A stretch of DNA of 38,458 nucleotides from NCBI RefSeq assembly GCF_021655095.1, contig NZ_PPXW01000001.1:1381955-1420412 (forward strand), in the 5' to 3' direction. The stretch is from Clostridium sp. Cult1 (GTDB lineage Bacteria; Bacillota; Clostridia; Tissierellales; Tepidimicrobiaceae). The notes under the pieces are model-generated. The model saw nothing but the letters and a program-made list of their open reading frames with translations. It made no database searches and had not been told where the DNA came from. This document shows, piece after piece, positions 24,667-32,378 of this stretch. A program made the translations under genes and the position numbers. Within the stretch, counting starts at the first letter, position 1. Each line of letters begins with the position of its first letter.

Positions 24667-24685
24667 TTGTAATATAATCGTAATA
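24667..24685 (+). promoter_or_regulatory. TTGTAATA direct repeat over a -10 box, chemoreceptor promoter
   Basis: TTGTAATA (24667-24674) and TCGTAATA (24678-24685) are 11 bp apart, one helical turn, and enclose a TATAAT (24673-24678). No good -35 lies 16-18 nt upstream, consistent with an activator- or repressor-controlled promoter. The same 24-25-nt block recurs at 26311, before yqeC. Confidence 0.5.
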
Positions 24686-24702
24686 TGGGGGTAGGTGAGA
24701 GA

Positions 24703-26277
24703 ATGAATATTCCAAAGAAAAAAGATTTTATTTTTACATTTATTATAATTTTTGTTGCCATGGGGATTAGTTTTTATTCAGTATCCTATTTAAATAATGG
24801 TTATGTAATACTAGCTTGTTTTCTATTGGTATCTGTCTTATTTGCAACTATACTATATAAAAACTTTAGTGGAAAAGGTTTAGAGGATATAAAAGAATAT
24901 ATTAAAGGTTTAGAGGATATGGCCTTTACAGTTTCTAAAGGAAAGAATATACCTGAAGATATAAAGGAACAATTAGATCAATTAGTCAATAATATTAAGG
25001 AGAATTTAAAGACTCAAGTGGAGATATCCACTAAGATTTTCAATATATGTGAAAAGTTGAATATAGTATCTATGGAGAGCTTGGATTCAGCTGAATTTAT
25101 AGCCTCCTCTGTGGAAATTGCAGATACTAATACAGTAGAGCAATCCCATATGTTAACAGATGCCAATAGCCTTGCCAATGAAATTGTACGATCTCTAGAT
25201 AATATTGAGAAAGATATAATTGATAAAACCCAATTTATATCTGGAGCTATTACTACAGCTCAGGGAAGTATGGAAAATATTGGAGAAATAGGGGAGAGAA
25301 TTGAACTATCAAAAAATATGACCAAAAAATCATTAGATCAAATATTGAAATTAAAAAGCTATTCTGATGAAATAGTTAGTTTGATAGATTTGATAAACTC
25401 TATTTCTAAGGAAACCAATATGCTTTCCTTAAATGCTTCTATTGAAGCTGCTAGAGCTGGTGAGGAAGGTAAAGGGTTTGCCATTGTAGCCATAGAGGTT
25501 GGGAAATTGGCACAAGAAACGGAAAAAGTTTCTTCTAAAATTGAAGAGGTTATTCATACTTTGAAGGATGATATATCAGTTGTTACGGAGTTTATGGAAG
25601 AAGAAATGGATTATATGGAAGAAAATTGGTCTATTATGAAGGATACTAATGTAGAGTTTGAAGATATAATAGGAAGATTGAATGAGGGGAAAGAAAGTTT
25701 AGAGGAGATTACAAAGGTAATAAAGGATAATAATTCTACTGTTGGACAAATAACAGAGAATATTGAAAAAGTAACTTCCTTTTCTCAAGAAATAGCTTCT
25801 CATATGGAAGAGACTACTGCTCAAGTATTGGAACAACATGGGAGAGCTAAACATTTACAAGAAATGGCAGTGGATATTAAAGAATACGTATTTAGTATGC
25901 AGCAGTTTGTGGCAGGAAATATAATGGAGGAAATGATGTTAAAGGAAGCTTATTATATAAAAGATTATTTAAGGATAAAGGAGAAGTTAACCCAAGAGGA
26001 TATTGAAGAATTATTGATGAAAACAGGGATGGACGCTATATACATAACGGATCCATCAGGAGTAGTAAAATATACTAATGAAACATCTGCTGTAGGGCTT
26101 AATCTATATGAGGCAGATAGGAGCTTTTTGATTCTAAAAGAAGGAAGAGCAGAATATATGGCAACTCCTATTAAAGCCAGGGTAGAAGATGGGAAACTGT
26201 TTAAATTTTTGACGGTGGTAGATGAGGAAAAAAGATTGTATGAAGTAGGACTATCTCTAGAGTCTTTACTTAAATAA
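24703..26277 (+). CDS. Chemoreceptor-like protein with signalling domain ahead of a C-terminal sensor
   Basis: 524-aa methyl-accepting chemotaxis-type protein. Two adjacent membrane helices (about 8-26 and 34-54) have almost no external loop. The signalling coiled coil follows (about 100-400) with tip [22 protein letters not shown]-terminal domain (about 410-524, with [18 protein letters not shown]) looks PAS/Cache-like and cytoplasmic. This inverted order differs from the outside-sensing layout of the receptor at 71-1669. In-frame ATG 24685 lies before the AGGTGA ribosome site, so ATG 24703 is chosen. Set among purine genes, it may sense an internal purine or redox signal; that is inference. 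Confidence 0.88.
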   Translation: MNIPKKKDFIFTFIIIFVAMGISFYSVSYLNNGYVILACFLLVSVLFATILYKNFSGKGLEDIKEYIKGLEDMAFTVSKGKNIPEDIKEQLDQLVNNIKENLKTQVEISTKIFNICEKLNIVSMESLDSAEFIASSVEIADTNTVEQSHMLTDANSLANEIVRSLDNIEKDIIDKTQFISGAITTAQGSMENIGEIGERIELSKNMTKKSLDQILKLKSYSDEIVSLIDLINSISKETNMLSLNASIEAARAGEEGKGFAIVAIEVGKLAQETEKVSSKIEEVIHTLKDDISVVTEFMEEEMDYMEENWSIMKDTNVEFEDIIGRLNEGKESLEEITKVIKDNNSTVGQITENIEKVTSFSQEIASHMEETTAQVLEQHGRAKHLQEMAVDIKEYVFSMQQFVAGNIMEEMMLKEAYYIKDYLRIKEKLTQEDIEELLMKTGMDAIYITDPSGVVKYTNETSAVGLNLYEADRSFLILKEGRAEYMATPIKARVEDGKLFKFLTVVDEEKRLYEVGLSLESLLK

Positions 26278-26316
26278 GTTCCACCTTTATGATGGGGTAG
26301 CCTTGGGAGAACTTAT

Positions 26317-26335
26317 TTGTAATATAATTGTAATA
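26317..26335 (+). promoter_or_regulatory. TTGTAATA direct repeat over a -10 box, yqeC promoter
   Basis: TTGTAATA (26317-26324) and TTGTAATA (26328-26335) with 11-bp period enclose TATAAT at 26323-26328. The flanking ACTTATTTGTAATATAAT is identical to the copy at 24661. It would start a separate transcript for yqeC, mocA and the sigma-54 activator, co-regulated with the chemoreceptor. Confidence 0.5.
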
Positions 26336-26352
26336 GGGGATAGGTGATAAGA

Positions 26353-27069
26353 ATGCGTATATATGAAGGTTTAGGGTTAGATATTCATAAGGGAGAAGTT
26401 TTATCATTAATAGGTGGTGGTGGAAAAACTACCACCACTTTTGCACTAGGAGAAGAATTAAAAGAACTTAATAAAAAGGTACTTATTACAACTACAACGG
26501 CAATTTATAATCCAGAGAAGGCTTACGATTATTATTTTTTAAGGGAGATAGAAGATCTTAATCCAAAGAAAGGGAGTATTACAATATTTGGAGATAGAGT
26601 CGAAAGGAGGAAACTAATAGGGATTTCATTGGAAAAAATAGAAGAGATAATTGAGAAGGAATTATTCGATTTTGTATTAATAGAAGCGGATGGTGCTAAA
26701 GGAAAATCTATAAAGGGACATGCCTTTTATGAACCGGTAATACCTAAAAACACTACTAAGACCATAGGAATAGTTGGATTAGATTCTTTAGGAAAGAAAA
26801 TAGAAGATATAGTTCATAGACCGGAAATATTTACAAAGATTACAAGTACAAAATATTCTGATATAATAGACGAAGAAATTATAGTTAAATATATTTTACA
26901 TTCAGAAGGGCTATTTAAAGAAACCAAAGGAGAAAGAATTCTTCTATTAAATAAAGCCTATAATGAAAAAACTATATTGAAAGGAAGTAGAATAAGGCGA
27001 ATTTTATTGGGAGATGGTTTCAAGGACACTGTATTGGTTACCGATATAAGAAGGAAAAAATTTTATTAG
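26353..27069 (+). CDS. yqeC: YqeC selenium-dependent hydroxylase accessory protein
   Basis: 238-aa P-loop protein. The nucleotide-binding loop is SLIGGGGKTTTTF (near 18-30), and ITTTTAIY and LIEADGAKGKSIKGH are YqeC hallmarks. YqeC is a genomic marker of selenium-dependent molybdenum hydroxylases, thought to help mature the labile selenium centre. A GTG at 26344 overlaps the AGGTGA ribosome site; ATG 26353 is preferred. It sits 10 nt before the MocA-like gene. It implies that at least one of the two hydroxylases in the window carries selenium. The usual companion yqeB is not in the window. Confidence 0.9.
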   Translation: MRIYEGLGLDIHKGEVLSLIGGGGKTTTTFALGEELKELNKKVLITTTTAIYNPEKAYDYYFLREIEDLNPKKGSITIFGDRVERRKLIGISLEKIEEIIEKELFDFVLIEADGAKGKSIKGHAFYEPVIPKNTTKTIGIVGLDSLGKKIEDIVHRPEIFTKITSTKYSDIIDEEIIVKYILHSEGLFKETKGERILLLNKAYNEKTILKGSRIRRILLGDGFKDTVLVTDIRRKKFY

Positions 27070-27079
27070 GAGAATAGAT

Positions 27080-27649
27080 ATGGTTGCTGGAATTATAATG
27101 GCTTCAGGTTTTTCAAAACGGATGGGGGAGGACAAGCTTTTAATAGAAATAGGTGGAGTTAAAATGGTGGAAAGGGTTATTAGAAGTTGTAAAGATTCTT
27201 CTTTAAAGGAAATAATACTAATATATAGAAAAGAAGAGGTAAGGAAAATAGGAGATAAATATCAGCTTAAAACCGTATATAATCCTAATGCCTCTTTTGG
27301 TCAATCGGAGAGTATGAAATTAGGGATAAAGGCAGCCAAAGATGGGGAAGCCTATATGTTTTTAATGGGAGATCAGCCTTTTATTACGAGTAAGTTAATT
27401 GATAGATTAATTGAGGAATATGAAAAAGATCAATATCCTATTATAGTCCCCTATTATAATGGTAGAAATGGGACTCCTACTATTTTTTCATCTCGATTTA
27501 AAGAGGATTTGTTACAGATAGAAGGAGATAAGGGGGGAAGAGATATTATAAAGAGAAATATATCTTTAGTAAAAAAGGTGGCTATAGAAGATGGGATATT
27601 AGGATTTGATGTGGATACACCCATAGACTTCAAAGGAGTGATATCATGA
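27080..27649 (+). CDS. MocA/YgfJ-like molybdenum cofactor cytidylyltransferase
   Basis: 189-aa nucleotidyltransferase that converts molybdopterin-Mo to the cytosine dinucleotide form used by many hydroxylases. Motifs are GIIMASGFSKRMGEDKLL (the GxxxRMGxxK nucleotide loop, near 4-21), LMGDQPF (metal Asp) and RNGTPTIF. It differs from MobA by these MocA-type blocks. It follows yqeC and overlaps the activator gene by 4 nt (ATGA). Together they form the cofactor-maturation unit for the adjacent hydroxylase. Confidence 0.9.
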   Translation: MVAGIIMASGFSKRMGEDKLLIEIGGVKMVERVIRSCKDSSLKEIILIYRKEEVRKIGDKYQLKTVYNPNASFGQSESMKLGIKAAKDGEAYMFLMGDQPFITSKLIDRLIEEYEKDQYPIIVPYYNGRNGTPTIFSSRFKEDLLQIEGDKGGRDIIKRNISLVKKVAIEDGILGFDVDTPIDFKGVIS

Positions 27650-29379
27650 CTTCGTTATTACAGGAAATTAAGGAAGACGTTATTAAGTATGCTGAAGTAA
27701 TATCTAATGTAATAAAGGTAGATGTTGAAATAGTAGATGAAGGCATGAGAAGAATTGCTGGAACCGGGATATTTAAGGACCAGATAGATGCGGTAAATAA
27801 GGGTTCTGTATATAGAAAGGTAATAGAGGCAGGAAAACCTCAAATAATTGAAAATCCTAGAGAACATGAACTTTGTAGGGATTGTGTTGAAAAGGATAGC
27901 TGTATAGAGAAATTGGAAATATCAACTCCCCTTGTCTATGAGGAAGAAATTATAGGGGTAATAGGTTTAGTTTGTTCTACCGATGAACAAAAACAACTTA
28001 TTTTAGAAAATATAGACTCCCAAATGCAATTTTTGCATCAAATAGGAGATTTTATATCTTCTAAGGTATATCAGCATAATGAGACAAAAATGCAGATTGA
28101 AAGGGCTCAGGTACTAAGGAAAATATTAAATAATGTAGATAAAGGTGTATTGGTATTAGACTCAGATGATAAAATAACTATGGTCAATAATAATGCAATG
28201 AGAGAATTAAAACTGTATTCTACTGAATTGGAGAAAAGAGTAAAGTTGATAGATAAATATGAGTATATAATGGGAGGGGAGCTTTACGAATTAAAGGTAG
28301 ATAGAAAAAGCTTCTATTTAGTAGGAAATATTATACCTATCCACTCCATATCTAAGGAATATGCAAAAGTATTTATATTCAATAATATGAATAAGATAAA
28401 CTCGGATATCTATAAGATAACCACTAGCGAAAAGAGGATAACTTTGGACTCTATAATAGGTGAATCTAAAGTTATGAAAGTATTAAAGGAAAAGATAAAA
28501 AGAATTGCCTCCACCCAATCCACAGTATTAATAACGGGAGAAAGTGGGACGGGAAAGGAATTAGTAGCAAGAGCAATCCACGATTTAAGCGATAGAAGGC
28601 ATAAGCCATTTGTTGCTGTAAATTGTAGTGCTATGCCAGAAGCTTTAATGGAATCAGAGTTATTTGGTTATGTAAAGGGAGCTTTTACAGGAGCAAATCC
28701 TAATGGTAAAATAGGTAAATTCGAGCTTGCCAATGGAGGAGTTATATTATTAGACGAAATAGGAGATATGCCCCTATATATGCAGGTCAAACTTTTACGG
28801 GTTCTGCAAGAAAGGACTGTAACCAGGATAGGATCTAATCAACCTATTGATTTAGATATTAGAGTTATAGCTGCTACTAACTTAGACTTGGAACAAAGGA
28901 TTAAAGAGAATAAATTTAGAGAGGATTTATATTATAGATTGAATGTAATCCCCATAGAAGTTCCTTCCTTAAGGGAAAGGGATGGGGATGTAGAATTAAT
29001 AATGGATAAGTTAATTGACAAATATAATATTTTATTTGATAAGTATATCCATGATATTGAAGATGAATGTAAGAATATATTATTAAGTTATTCCTGGCCT
29101 GGCAATGTAAGAGAGCTTCAAAATACTATTGAATATATGATCAATATAGCTAGTGATACTGGAATATTAACAAAAGATATGCTGCCTGAAGGTGTATTAA
29201 ATAATAGGGATATAATTTACCCTAAGGGGGAATATGGGATTAAACCATTAAAAGAAGTAGAACAGGAATATATAGAAAAAGCCCTTCAAATATTTGGAAC
29301 AAGTACAGAAGGAAAGAAATTAGCAGCAGAGAAATTAGGTATTGGTGTAGCTACTCTATATAGGAAGATTAAAGAATAA
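27646..29379 (+). CDS. Sigma-54-dependent activator, UacR/YgeV-like
   Basis: 577-aa enhancer-binding protein. An N-terminal GAF-like domain (about 1-140) carries a Cys77-x2-Cys80-x5-Cys86 cluster. A PAS-like segment follows (about 155-250). The AAA+ domain (about 268-500) has Walker A GESGTGKE (298-305), the sigma-54 contact loop GAFTGA (345-350) and Walker B GGVILLDE (364-371). A Fis-type helix-turn-helix closes the protein (GVATLYRKIKE). The UacR (YgeV) activator of anaerobic purine catabolism in E. coli has this layout, and the gene here lies among purine genes. Three palindromes and a sigma-54 promoter start right at its stop codon, so the neighbouring PTS operon is an alternative or additional target. 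Confidence 0.9.
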   Translation: MTSLLQEIKEDVIKYAEVISNVIKVDVEIVDEGMRRIAGTGIFKDQIDAVNKGSVYRKVIEAGKPQIIENPREHELCRDCVEKDSCIEKLEISTPLVYEEEIIGVIGLVCSTDEQKQLILENIDSQMQFLHQIGDFISSKVYQHNETKMQIERAQVLRKILNNVDKGVLVLDSDDKITMVNNNAMRELKLYSTELEKRVKLIDKYEYIMGGELYELKVDRKSFYLVGNIIPIHSISKEYAKVFIFNNMNKINSDIYKITTSEKRITLDSIIGESKVMKVLKEKIKRIASTQSTVLITGESGTGKELVARAIHDLSDRRHKPFVAVNCSAMPEALMESELFGYVKGAFTGANPNGKIGKFELANGGVILLDEIGDMPLYMQVKLLRVLQERTVTRIGSNQPIDLDIRVIAATNLDLEQRIKENKFREDLYYRLNVIPIEVPSLRERDGDVELIMDKLIDKYNILFDKYIHDIEDECKNILLSYSWPGNVRELQNTIEYMINIASDTGILTKDMLPEGVLNNRDIIYPKGEYGIKPLKEVEQEYIEKALQIFGTSTEGKKLAAEKLGIGVATLYRKIKE

Positions 29380-29489
29380 TTATCAAAATGATAATTATTC
29401 TTTGGAAAACCATTTAAAATAGAAGTCCATAAGGAAAGGCTTAATTATCAAAATGATAATCTTTTTATCATTTTGATAATTAAGCCTTT
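29374..29489. promoter_or_regulatory. Three copies of palindrome TTATCA-N3-TGATAA: enhancer sites
   Basis: Copies are centred at 29387, 29452 and 29472. The first has 12-bp perfect arms (29374-29385/29389-29400) that overlap the activator's stop codon. The other two lie within a 25-bp perfect inverted repeat (29435-29459/29465-29489), about two helical turns apart. They sit about 130-245 bp upstream of the sigma-54 promoter, the normal place for activator binding. The large repeat may also act as a terminator for the upstream operon. Confidence 0.7.
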
Positions 29490-29601
29490 ATTATATATCA
29501 ATATTATATTTATAAACATGACCTTTGATGGTTCTACCCTTTGAAAACACAGACTTAGTTTGTACATCTTAATCGATAAAATATATTTTTATAAAAAAAT
29601 A

Positions 29602-29619
29602 TTGGCATATAACTTGCAA
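29602..29619 (+). promoter_or_regulatory. Sigma-54 (-24/-12) promoter of the PTS operon
   Basis: TTGGCAT-ATAAC-TTGCAA fits the TGGCAC-N5-TTGCA consensus, with the invariant GG (29604-29605) and GC (29616-29617) exactly 12 nt apart. Transcription would begin near 29630, giving a leader of about 220 nt before the first gene. Confidence 0.85.
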
Positions 29620-29852
29620 TGATATAAGATCGATTATCCGATTCAAAATAAATAAAAATAAAAACTTTCAAAAAAGAAGGATAATAGGGAAAAGTGTCGA
29701 ATATGTATCAACATAACAAATGTCATGACAAATATTAAGAAACAAATATTTTATAATAAATAAAATTTCATAAAAAATTTGTTATAAAGGAGGGTAGTAA
29801 AATTATTTCAACTTGATTTTAAATTAAAATTTAAAGAGATGGAGGTATGAAA
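29620..29852 (+). other. Long AT-rich leader of the PTS operon
   Basis: The whole non-coding stretch from 29380 to 29852 holds the three palindromes, the sigma-54 promoter and this leader. In the leader I see AAAGGAGGG (29786-29794) not followed by any usable start codon, which may be a relic of a lost gene. There is no long hairpin, tRNA or recognised riboswitch, and nothing that resembles an insertion sequence. Confidence 0.5.
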
Positions 29853-30608
29853 ATGTTTTTTAAAGCTCTATTAGTGGCACTTTATGCATTTTGGATTGAA
29901 AGTCCTTTAACATTTAATACTCGTTTTTTTGCTTTTGGACGACCATTAGTGTCTGGATTAATTGTTGGTCTTATACTGGGAGATCCTATAAAGGGTACAA
30001 TTATTGGTGCAACTATAAATGCAGTCTATATAGGAGTAATAGTAGTTGGGGACCAAACCCCTGCCGATACTAGAATAGCAGGAGTTCTTGGACCTGCTTT
30101 AGGAATATTAGCTGATATGACTCCTGAAATGGCCCTTGCAGTTATTATACCTATTGCATTAATTGGAGTATCTTTTAGAACTTTGAGACAATCCCTATTT
30201 GCAGTTCTTTGTCATAAGGCAGATAAATATGCTGATGAAGACAATCCAAAAGGTATTGCTATGGTGAATGTTCTGCCACCAGTTTTAGTGTGTCTTATAT
30301 ATCCAGGTCTTGCAACCTTCTTAGCTGTTTATTTTGGACCAGAGGCAGTAGAAGCTATTCTTGGGTTCTTACCAGATAAATTAATGGCTGGATTGCAAGC
30401 TACAGGTAAACTATTACCAGCTGTTGGATATGCAATGTTATTGCATTATATGACAGCAACTAGTAAGGAAATGTTGCCAATGTTCTTTGTTGGATTTATT
30501 CTAGCAGCCTTTTTAGGTTTAGATATATTAGCAGTAGTAGGTTTAGGAATATGTGCAGCATTTATGATCTATAGACCTAAAGATGCGGAGGTGGCAAACA
30601 TTGAGTAA
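29853..30608 (+). CDS. PTS mannose/sorbose-family IIC component
   Basis: 251-aa membrane channel subunit of a mannose-family phosphotransferase system. It has about seven to eight hydrophobic segments and the family pattern NTRFFAFGRPLVSGLIVGLI near the N-terminus, followed by GDPIKGTIIGATINAVYIG. An in-frame ATG at 29847 is only 1 nt from GGAGG; ATG 29853 has correct spacing and is chosen. It is the first gene of the sigma-54 operon and overlaps IID by 8 nt. The sugar cannot be read from sequence. Confidence 0.9.
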   Translation: MFFKALLVALYAFWIESPLTFNTRFFAFGRPLVSGLIVGLILGDPIKGTIIGATINAVYIGVIVVGDQTPADTRIAGVLGPALGILADMTPEMALAVIIPIALIGVSFRTLRQSLFAVLCHKADKYADEDNPKGIAMVNVLPPVLVCLIYPGLATFLAVYFGPEAVEAILGFLPDKLMAGLQATGKLLPAVGYAMLLHYMTATSKEMLPMFFVGFILAAFLGLDILAVVGLGICAAFMIYRPKDAEVANIE

Positions 30609-31434
30609 AAATAATGGAAATGTACAAGTAACTTTAAATGATCGCGACCTTTTTGGAATGTGGGCAAGATGGGTGTCTTTCATAAATGGTAGTGTTAACT
30701 ATGAAAGAATGATGGGAGTAGGATTTTGCCATGCAATGCTGCCAGCAATAAAGAAACTTTATACCAAAAAAGAAGATAGAATTGAAGCATATAAAAGACA
30801 TTTAACTTTTTTCAATACTAATGCTACAACAGGCTCTATAATATTAGGTCTTACAGCTGCCATGGAAGAACAAAAAGCTAATGGAGCTGAAATAGAAGGG
30901 GAAACTATAAATGCAGTTAAAGTTTCTCTTATGGGACCTCTTGCTGGGTTGGGAGACTCTATTTTCCAAGCAACTATTTTCCCAATACTATTATCAATAG
31001 GTATTGGTTTAGGATTACAAGGGAATATTGCTGGACCCATATTATTTACATTGTTAGTATTAGGTATTTCATATCCTTTAGACTATTGGTGGTTTAAAAA
31101 ATCTTATAAAGAAGGACGACCTTTGCTAAGCAAACTTATGGCATCAGGTTTGTTAAACAAAGTAACAGAGGGAGCGAGTATGGTTGGTTTGTTGGCTGCA
31201 GGAACTTTAACTGCACGTTATATCAACTTTCAAATTAAATATGAAATTCCACTTTCTGTTGGAGAGCCAATAAGCATACAAGCTGACATATTAGATAAAA
31301 TTGCTCCTAATATCTTACCTTTATTATTGGTTATAGGTTGTTGGACTGCATTACGTCGTAAGGTAAGTGTTAGTAAGTTAATTTTAGGAATATTTATTAT
31401 AGGTATTATAGTAGGAGCTTTAGGAATAATATAA
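30601..31434 (+). CDS. PTS mannose/sorbose-family IID component
   Basis: 277-aa partner of IIC, with the family block FINGSVNYERMMGVGFCHAM near the N-terminus, PLAGLGDSIFQATIFPIL in the middle and C-terminal membrane helices. The TTG at 30601 is chosen because GGAGGTGG lies just upstream; an in-frame ATG at 30583 precedes that ribosome site. It overlaps the IIC stop. Followed by a stem-loop with a GNRA tetraloop before the aldolase gene. Confidence 0.92.
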   Translation: MSKNNGNVQVTLNDRDLFGMWARWVSFINGSVNYERMMGVGFCHAMLPAIKKLYTKKEDRIEAYKRHLTFFNTNATTGSIILGLTAAMEEQKANGAEIEGETINAVKVSLMGPLAGLGDSIFQATIFPILLSIGIGLGLQGNIAGPILFTLLVLGISYPLDYWWFKKSYKEGRPLLSKLMASGLLNKVTEGASMVGLLAAGTLTARYINFQIKYEIPLSVGEPISIQADILDKIAPNILPLLLVIGCWTALRRKVSVSKLILGIFIIGIIVGALGII

Positions 31435-31444
31435 AAATTTAAAT

Positions 31445-31470
31445 CTGAAGCAGTAGAAATACTGCTTCAG
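31445..31470 (+). other. Intercistronic hairpin with GAAA tetraloop
   Basis: A perfect 11-bp stem, CTGAAGCAGTA (31445-31455) with TACTGCTTCAG (31460-31470), closed by GAAA. No T-run follows, so it is probably an RNA stability or processing element that uncouples IIC/IID levels from the downstream enzymes. Confidence 0.6.
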
Positions 31471-31511
31471 AAATTATTATGTTTTACTGAAATAGGAGAG
31501 GGAGGAGTAAA

Positions 31512-32366
31512 ATGACACTAGCTTGTACAAAGACATTATTAGTAAAGGCAAGAAAAGAAGGTTATGCATTGCCAGCATTTAATATTACAGACTTACAAAG
31601 TATTCAAACAATAGTAAAAATATGTGAAGAAGAAAAAGCACCTTGTTTAATGGAGTTAGGTGAAAAGACAATTGAAGCATATGGAGAAGATTATGCAGGT
31701 TATATAGCTGCTATTGCTAAAATTGCTGCAAGAAATGCAACAGTTCCTGTTGCTCTTCATCTAGACCATGGATACAGGTTTGAATCTTTTATGAAGGCTA
31801 TTCGTGAAGGATTTTCTTCAGTTATGATTGACGCTTCTCAGAAACCTTTTGATGAGAATGTGGCAACAACTAGAGAGATTGTAAAAATGGCTCATGCTTG
31901 TGGAGTTTCAGTAGAAGCAGAACTAGGTCATGTGGGACAAGGTAATCAAGACGAAGCAGACAATGAAAAATTCTATACAGATCCAGATGAAGCTGCTAAG
32001 TTTGTAGAATTGACCAATGTAGACTTTTTAGCTGTAGCTATAGGTACTGCTCATGGTGCTTATAATTATGAACCAAAACTTGATTTAGAAAGACTTGAAG
32101 AGATAAGTAAAAAAGTATCCATCCCATTGGTTTTACATGGTTCTTCTGGAACGCCAGGGGTAGAAAAAACTCCTAAGTTGGGAGTAGCAAAAGTAAATGT
32201 TTTTACAGATATACAAATACCAATTGTAGAAAAAACTAAAGAAATACTCGATAATAATCCTTTAGAAAAATTAAAGGCAGCAACTATATGGAAACCTGCT
32301 AATGAAGCAGCAATTCCAGTAATTAGAGACTATATAAGAATGTTAGGTGCATCGGGTAGAGTTTAA
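31512..32366 (+). CDS. Class II ketose-(bis)phosphate aldolase
   Basis: Zinc aldolase of 284 aa from the FbaA/KbaY/GatY family. It cleaves a ketose phosphate into dihydroxyacetone phosphate and an aldehyde. Seen: the LHLDHG motif with catalytic Asp85 and zinc ligand His86, AELGHVGQG, GTAHGAY and LVLHGSSGTP for phosphate binding. GatY/KbaY and fructose-bisphosphate types cannot be separated with confidence. In this operon it would cleave the phosphorylated sugar delivered by the PTS and modified by the adjacent dehydrogenase. Confidence 0.92.
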   Translation: MTLACTKTLLVKARKEGYALPAFNITDLQSIQTIVKICEEEKAPCLMELGEKTIEAYGEDYAGYIAAIAKIAARNATVPVALHLDHGYRFESFMKAIREGFSSVMIDASQKPFDENVATTREIVKMAHACGVSVEAELGHVGQGNQDEADNEKFYTDPDEAAKFVELTNVDFLAVAIGTAHGAYNYEPKLDLERLEEISKKVSIPLVLHGSSGTPGVEKTPKLGVAKVNVFTDIQIPIVEKTKEILDNNPLEKLKAATIWKPANEAAIPVIRDYIRMLGASGRV

Positions 32367-32378
32367 GGAGGAGACATA

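Noticed and set aside
29374-29489. Palindromes as Fur boxes.
   Set aside because: The half-sites are in the order TTATCA-N3-TGATAA, not the TGATAAT-N-ATTATCA order of Fur, and the context is sigma-54 regulation.
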